Shown here: positions 5,569 through 8,537 of the stretch, one piece after another | Position numbering within the stretch: the stretch's first letter is position 1 | How the letters are laid out: each line of letters begins with the position of its first letter | Assembly (NCBI GenBank): GCA_013042035.1 | Contig: JABDQX010000111.1 | Coordinates: 1 to 8,537 of the forward strand | DNA: 8,537 nucleotides | From: Gammaproteobacteria bacterium | GTDB taxonomy: Bacteria; Pseudomonadota; Gammaproteobacteria; HK1 | Direction: 5' to 3' | Made by a program: the position numbers and the translations under genes | The notes under the pieces: generated by a model | Seen by the model: only the letters and a program-made list of their open reading frames with translations | Databases searched by the model: none | Told to the model about the DNA's origin: nothing

Positions 5569-6648
5569 CTATAGGTACCAATCCTGTGGAATCTCCTCGG
5601 GAGACATGGGTGTCGCATCGACCGATTGCGTCGTGCCGTCCAAGTGCGTTATCCGCACGGTTACGCTGTTGGCATCCCGTCCCTTGCTGAAACGCGCCGT
5701 CAGGCGCGCCGCCAGATCCAGATCATCGCTGTTCGGTGTTCCGTCCACAAGCGTTAGCGGACCCGGATGGCTGACGGTATCCAGATGGACGAAACGGCGG
5801 CGATACCCCGCCATGAAATTATTCTCTCCTTCCTCGCGGGCGATGATGAGCTTGAAATGTGATCGCGGCCTGATGTGCCGCCCGACCTTCAGCAGCATGA
5901 TATCGTCCATGTCGTAGGTACGTTCTCCTCGCGCCGCCCAGAGATCCGCCAACTTGGCCGAATATTGCGCATCGGTGAGGAAGCAACAGCCCCCCGATGG
6001 CTGGGCGTAATCGGTGAATCCGAATTGCGCGGCAAGCGCCATCTGGGGTTTGCGGGATCGCCCGTTGAAATCGTACAGATTCTCGCGGTTCACCCAGCCT
6101 TTCTCTTCCGGCAGCGTGGGCGGTAGGTTCTGCGCGCAAAGCGGCCGCAACAGCCGATTCCCGGCCCCGGATTCCCTGGCCACCACCGGCATGGTATCCC
6201 GGCGCTGCGATTTGGGCCGCTGTCCCACTACCTCGCCGGTCACGATGAAATCGAAGCCGTTTTCCAGCATCCACTCATGAGCCTTTTTCACCATAAAACA
6301 CTTGCAGTCCAGACAAGGATTCATGTGGGCGCCATAGCCATGGCGGGGATTGATCAGGACATCCTTGTATTCTTCCGAGATATCGACGATGTGTAATTCG
6401 ATGCCAAGCTCCGCCGCCACCCACAGGGCATCGTTGCGTTTGGGTTTCTTGAGCTTTCGCTGGCGGATGGCGTGGGTATGTCCTTCCACGCAAAAGCCCG
6501 TATAGAAATTGATGCCCTCTACGTGACAGCCCTCGGCCAGAATCACTCTGGCGGCCAACAGGGAGTCAAGCCCCCCGGAGATGAGAGCGATGGCCCTGGG
6601 TTGGGGTGCGTGGGTAGTTTCATCCATTTGTTTGTTTTCAGGTACCAT
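5569..6648 (-). CDS. PP-loop ATP-pyrophosphatase, tRNA-thiolase (ThiI/MnmA)-like, with C-terminal NFACT-R-like domain
   Basis: A 359-residue cytosolic protein. SGGLDS (24-29) is the PP-loop that binds ATP to adenylate a base before sulfur insertion. NPC112-LDC115-KC117-FMVKKA gives a CxxCxC cluster, followed by DFIVTGEVVGQRPKSQRRDTM (134-154), typical of this MnmA/ThiI-related family. A C221-C222 pair lies in QPSGGCCFLTD. The C-terminal part (about 250-335), with LLKVGRHIRP and REEGENNFM, resembles the NFACT-R/DUF814 RNA-binding domain. Tertiary U-to-thioU modification of tRNA is the likely role; the target position is unknown. The frame stays open back to 7056, but that part overlaps the divergent MutT gene. 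I chose ATG 6648 because a CGGA lies 7 bases upstream and an exact TATAAT 35 bases upstream. ATG 6627 is an alternative. It is not canonical MnmA (different Cys layout) nor canonical ThiI (no THUMP domain). Confidence 0.87.
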   Translation of the reverse strand: MVPENKQMDETTHAPQPRAIALISGGLDSLLAARVILAEGCHVEGINFYTGFCVEGHTHAIRQRKLKKPKRNDALWVAAELGIELHIVDISEEYKDVLINPRHGYGAHMNPCLDCKCFMVKKAHEWMLENGFDFIVTGEVVGQRPKSQRRDTMPVVARESGAGNRLLRPLCAQNLPPTLPEEKGWVNRENLYDFNGRSRKPQMALAAQFGFTDYAQPSGGCCFLTDAQYSAKLADLWAARGERTYDMDDIMLLKVGRHIRPRSHFKLIIAREEGENNFMAGYRRRFVHLDTVSHPGPLTLVDGTPNSDDLDLAARLTARFSKGRDANSVTVRITHLDGTTQSVDATPMSPEEIPQDWYL

Positions 6649-6673
6649 GGTTTTCCGTGCTTCGGTAATTTTG

Positions 6674-6683
6674 TTTCGCGAAA
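6674..6683. promoter_or_regulatory. Perfect 10-bp palindrome at the PP-loop gene promoter
   Basis: TTTCGCGAAA is a perfect palindrome directly downstream (minus-strand sense) of the TATAAT and shares one base with it. It therefore covers the expected transcription start. A repressor site is possible; the regulator is unknown, and a 10-bp palindrome can arise by chance. Confidence 0.3.
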
Positions 6684-6688
6684 TTATA
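6683..6688 (-). promoter_or_regulatory. -10 box of the PP-loop/CDF operon promoter
   Basis: On the minus strand this reads TATAAT exactly, 35 bases before the chosen ATG (6648), giving a leader of about 27 bases. No good -35 is found at 16-18 bases; the space is filled by duplicated 8-mers (6689-6708). This suggests either a weak promoter needing an activator or one controlled by a factor binding those repeats. The same AT-rich patch reads TATAAA at 6685-6690 on the plus strand and could serve the divergent gene. Confidence 0.45.
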
Positions 6689-6708
6689 AACGTAACGTGT
6701 AACGTAAC
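6689..6708. repeat. Tandem AACGTAAC 8-mers in the divergent promoter region
   Basis: AACGTAAC occurs at 6689-6696 and 6701-6708, with starts 12 bases apart and GTGT between. They occupy the place where the spacer and -35 box of the minus-strand promoter should be. Direct repeats of this kind are typical of activator or response-regulator sites, but no regulator is identified. Confidence 0.35.
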
Positions 6709-6813
6709 AGTAAGCAAGAAAGAATATTTTGCACCATTCGGATGAAAAACAAGGTGTTCGGAAATCTTCATGGCAACGGCCGCGTTGCGGAACACATCAG
6801 ATCGGAAAGTGCG

Positions 6814-7824
6814 ATGATGCCGCTTCGTAATGGCGTTGTCGGACGTATCCATGTGGCTGTCGCCGTGCTCTTCAATGAACGTGGCGAGGTGTTGATTAGC
6901 CAACGCCACCAGGGCGTCCATCAGGGGGGATTGTGGGAGTTTCCCGGCGGCAAGGTAGAGCCCGGAGAAAAGGTTTACTCGGCTCTGTGCCGGGAACTCG
7001 CGGAAGAGCTGGATGTGACGGTGATCCGCGCGCGTCCGCTGATTCAGGTGCCTCATGATTATGCTGACCGGCGGGTGTTGCTGGATGTGTGGCGCGTTAC
7101 CCGCTGGTCGGGAACGCCCAAGGGCCGAGAGGCCCAGACGATCGCCTGGGCGCCGCTGGATACGCTTCGGGAGTATTCATTCCCGGCAGCGGATGCGCCT
7201 ATTATTACGGCCGCTCGTCTTCCGGATACCTATCTCATCACGCCGATGCCCGATTGGGACAACGTGGAGGGCTTTTTGAGTGCTCTCGATGCGTGCCTTT
7301 TCCGTGGTATCCGGTTGGTGCAGTTGCGGATTGGGCAACCGAATACCCATAAGCCCACGCATGGGGAATACGAACAACTGGCGAAGGAAGCCCTGAGGCT
7401 CTGCCATGCCAGGGGAGCCAGATGTCTGTTGAACAGTGAGCCGGCGCTTGCCAGGGAGATGGGTATGCATGGTGCGCACCTGACAAGCCGACGGTTATTG
7501 GACGAGGCGGGGACAGGGGAGGGGCTCTCCGACGAGGATTTCCTGATCGGGGCATCCTGTCACAACGAAAAAGAAATCCGGCGTGCTTGCCGCATCGGTG
7601 TGGACTTTGCCGTACTTGCTCCAGTGAAGGCCACAAGAACCCATCCCGACGCCGAACCACTTACCTGGGCGCGGTTCTCGGAACTGACACAATCGGCCAC
7701 TATTCCGGTTTATGCCCTTGGGGGGTTATCGCCGGGAGATATGGAAACGGCCTGGCGGTGGGGCGCCCAGGGGATTGCCGCAATCCGCGCCTTGTGGGAA
7801 GGCAATGTGAAGAGAAAAAGATGA
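6814..7824 (+). CDS. mutT: MutT-type Nudix hydrolase fused to a ThiE/TenI-like domain
   Basis: A 336-residue two-domain cytosolic protein. Residues 10-138 are a Nudix domain with the box G46-x5-E52-x7-R60-E61-L-x-E64-E65, where the usual Gly at position 67 is Asp. WEFPGGKVEPGE and the upstream ISQR are typical of MutT 8-oxo-dGTP diphosphatases, which clean oxidised nucleotides from the pool. Residues 140-328 are a TIM-barrel segment of the thiamine-phosphate synthase/TenI superfamily (YLITP, VQLR at 169-172, APVKATRTH at 269-277, ALGGL). It lacks the INDR aspartate (LLNSE at 205-209) and the TxTK lysine, so thiamine-phosphate synthase activity is unlikely. This fusion is a known arrangement in beta- and gammaproteobacteria. 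ATG 6814 or 6817 is preferred: GGAAAG at 6804-6809 is well placed and the Nudix strand begins soon after. ATG 6742 would add 24 residues without family features. Confidence 0.9.
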   Translation: MMPLRNGVVGRIHVAVAVLFNERGEVLISQRHQGVHQGGLWEFPGGKVEPGEKVYSALCRELAEELDVTVIRARPLIQVPHDYADRRVLLDVWRVTRWSGTPKGREAQTIAWAPLDTLREYSFPAADAPIITAARLPDTYLITPMPDWDNVEGFLSALDACLFRGIRLVQLRIGQPNTHKPTHGEYEQLAKEALRLCHARGARCLLNSEPALAREMGMHGAHLTSRRLLDEAGTGEGLSDEDFLIGASCHNEKEIRRACRIGVDFAVLAPVKATRTHPDAEPLTWARFSELTQSATIPVYALGGLSPGDMETAWRWGAQGIAAIRALWEGNVKRKR

Positions 7825-7943
7825 ATGGTAAGGTTCGACGGGGAAGCCGGTTCGACCTCTCGCTTTGCTTCGTGTATTCTTTTTCATGGAGAAGGTGACT
7901 CCTCAGTTCGGTTGAAAAATGAAAAACTACTTAATACACTGAG
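7825..7943. other. Intergenic stretch, no gene recognised
   Basis: Between the MutT fusion and the inverted-repeat element there is no convincing gene, and composition becomes AT-rich. GGTTCGAC occurs twice (7832-7839 and 7849-7856). A possible short GAAGC/GCTTC stem followed by a T-rich stretch near 7877-7885 could help end transcription, but it is weak. Confidence 0.4.
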
Positions 7944-7950
7944 TGGTATA

Positions 7951-7970
7951 CCCGACATTCCGCACGTCCT
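7951..7970 (+). repeat. Left terminal inverted repeat (20 bp perfect)
   Basis: CCCGACATTCCGCACGTCCT, the exact reverse complement of 8161-8180. The arm can be lengthened to 7944 with two mismatches. Confidence 0.85.
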
Positions 7971-8160
7971 CCCTGATTGTCAGGATTTATAGTAAAAACC
8001 TGCGATAAATTTACTGACTACGAGGATGACTTCCCATTTTTTCGTCGTGATGTTGATTGCACGAACCCCGGGCAACCTCCATGGTAGAAAATCCGTACCT
8101 CGGCCTTTCTCTGATTGAGTGGTTTTTGAACACTTTGCCCGATATTTCTGAAAATAGAAA

Positions 8161-8180
8161 AGGACGTGCGGAATGTCGGG
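8161..8180 (-). repeat. Right terminal inverted repeat (20 bp perfect)
   Basis: AGGACGTGCGGAATGTCGGG, the exact reverse complement of 7951-7970. The arm can be lengthened to 8187 with two mismatches. Confidence 0.85.
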
Positions 8181-8227
8181 AATAACAAAGCTTCTAAAGT
8201 TTCATCGATCAAGACGAGAGAAATAAT

Positions 8228-8353
8228 ATGCGATTTTCCTTGTCGCAAATTGCTGTTGCTGTATTCACACTTATTACTGCCGCTATTGCAGCGACTTGGT
8301 ATCTTCGAGGAGAACAAATCGAGGTGCTGAAACAACAAATAGCCACTTACTAA
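8228..8353 (+). CDS. Possible 41-residue single-helix membrane protein
   Basis: ATG 8228 opens a frame of 41 codons ending in TAA 8351-8353: MRFSLSQIAVAVFTLITAAI, then AATWYLRGEQIEVLKQQIAT and Y. Residues about 7-26 form one hydrophobic helix. The rest is a polar helix with heptad-like I/V/L spacing, so the likely topology is a membrane anchor followed by a short coiled-coil. A purine-rich GAGAGAAA lies 5-12 bases upstream, a plausible ribosome-binding site. No family is recognised. It sits between the inverted-repeat element and an IS630 copy whose promoter starts right after the stop, so it may be the N-terminal stub of a longer protein cut by the insertion. It could also be a true small membrane protein, or a chance frame. 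Confidence 0.45.
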   Translation: MRFSLSQIAVAVFTLITAAIAATWYLRGEQIEVLKQQIATY

Positions 8354-8358
8354 TCCCA

Positions 8359-8386
8359 TTAAAAGTAAAGCAACATGTGGTATAAT
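8359..8386 (+). promoter_or_regulatory. Promoter with extended -10, driving the IS630-family gene
   Basis: An exact TATAAT at 8381-8386 is preceded by TGG at 8378-8380, a TGn extended -10. TTAAAA (8359-8364) lies 16 bases upstream and matches four of six -35 positions. It starts 6 bases after the small membrane protein's stop and lies 43 bases before the transposase ATG, so it probably belongs to the insertion sequence. Confidence 0.5.
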
Positions 8387-8428
8387 ACGAGCAATCTAAT
8401 TCCGGTTATAAAAAATGGATAACATGAT

Positions 8429-8537
8429 ATGAAATGCAAGCGGAAAAACGATGCTCGTAAATTATCTCATGAAACGTTAGAGGAACTTCGAATAAGGACA
8501 GTCCAGAGGATTCTTGACAGTGAGAGTCCTGAAGTAC
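8429..8537 (+). CDS. IS630-family transposase, N-terminal fragment (continues beyond window)
   Basis: ATG 8429 opens a frame that reaches the window end: 36 codons, KRKNDARKLSHETLEELRIR, then TVQRILDSESPEV. This is the characteristic start of many IS630-family transposases (DARKLSHxxLEExRIRxVQxVxxGESPEx), the first helices of the N-terminal helix-turn-helix that binds the element's ends. The DDE catalytic domain would lie outside the window. An earlier ATG at 8414 stops after five codons. The Shine-Dalgarno is weak. The element's left terminal repeat should lie between about 8345 and 8410, but I cannot identify it. IS630 elements insert at TA with a 2-bp duplication. Whether this copy is complete cannot be seen. 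Confidence 0.75.
   Translation, partial: MKCKRKNDARKLSHETLEELRIRTVQRILDSESPEV

Larger units (their letters stand above)
7944..8187. mobile_element. 244-bp inverted-repeat-bounded element, MITE-like or insertion-sequence remnant
   Basis: The ends are inverted copies of each other: 7951-7970 and 8161-8180 are perfectly complementary over 20 bases, and pairing extends outward to 27 positions with 25 matches, giving TG...CA outer ends. The interior (~190 bases) has no convincing gene; short open stretches in either strand lack starts or recognisable motifs. Long terminal repeats around a short non-coding interior are the hallmark of a MITE or an internally deleted insertion sequence. No clean target duplication is seen beside the ends, so it may be old. 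The parent family is not identified, and its ends need not be those of the nearby IS630 copy. Confidence 0.55.

Noticed and set aside
6405..6420. GCTCCGC inside the PP-loop gene as a third copy (reverse) of the start-codon hairpin core
   Set aside because: Only the 7-base core matches. The T/A arms are absent, and it lies mid-gene.
6649..7056. N-terminal extension of the PP-loop frame back to an ATG at 7056
   Set aside because: It overlaps the Nudix box of the divergent gene, has no PP-loop-family features, and runs upstream through the likely promoter. The start at 6648 has both a Shine-Dalgarno and a -10 box.
7832..7856. Repeated GGTTCGAC, resembling a tRNA T-loop
   Set aside because: No acceptor, D or anticodon stem can be built around it; it is simply a short direct repeat.
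8018..8359. A 113-codon minus-strand frame spanning the right inverted repeat
   Set aside because: It crosses the element boundary and the plus-strand small frame, has low-complexity Ser/Lys/Arg composition and no recognisable motif.
1..8537. CRISPR array, tRNA, rRNA, riboswitch (including thiamine-type)
   Set aside because: No regularly spaced repeats, tRNA-like cloverleaf, rRNA sequence or THI-box pattern was seen, including upstream of the ThiE-like fusion.

Overview
The window looks like chromosomal DNA of a Proteobacterium, most likely a Gammaproteobacterium. The main reasons are a Nudix (MutT) hydrolase fused to a ThiE/TenI-like domain, a YciA-type acyl-CoA thioesterase, a HisC with a proteobacterial look, and a stand-alone Mrp/complex-I-type antiporter subunit. 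This assignment is inferred from gene families only; there is no rRNA or marker gene. Coding density is high up to about 7.8 kb. The last 700 bases are visibly AT-richer and carry mobile-DNA features.

Layout. 1-568: 3' half of hisC (histidine biosynthesis). 650-1531: a PD-(D/E)XK nuclease of the Rpn/transposase-like family. 1535-3745: a small two-helix membrane protein, a leftover C-terminal piece of a DUF1640-like coiled-coil protein, and a full-length MrpD/NuoM-type ion-translocating subunit, together resembling the tail of an Mrp-like antiporter cluster. 3894-4346: a hotdog acyl-CoA thioesterase, convergent with a minus-strand pair. That pair is a PP-loop tRNA-thiolase-like enzyme (6648-5569) followed after 3 bases by a His-rich cation diffusion facilitator (5565-4372). 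6814-7824: the MutT-ThiE-like fusion, divergent from the PP-loop gene. 7944-8187: a 244-bp element bounded by long inverted repeats, MITE-like. 8228-8353: a possible 41-residue single-helix membrane protein. 8429 to the end: the N-terminus of an IS630-family transposase.

How the parts relate. The PP-loop enzyme and the CDF exporter are almost certainly co-transcribed from a promoter with an exact TATAAT at 6683-6688, beside a duplicated 8-mer and a perfect 10-bp palindrome. The antiporter subunit and the thioesterase are unrelated genes, but each is preceded by the same 18-base block (17/18 identical). This block folds into a hairpin with the Shine-Dalgarno GGA exactly in the loop. It is the most unusual non-coding signal seen here and could be a shared translational control element or a small dispersed repeat.

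No CRISPR array, tRNA, rRNA or complete defence system is visible. The strongest second-look items are the twin start-codon hairpins, the inverted-repeat element next to an IS630 copy, the CDF protein with an apparent duplicated C-terminal domain, and the PP-loop/CDF gene pair.
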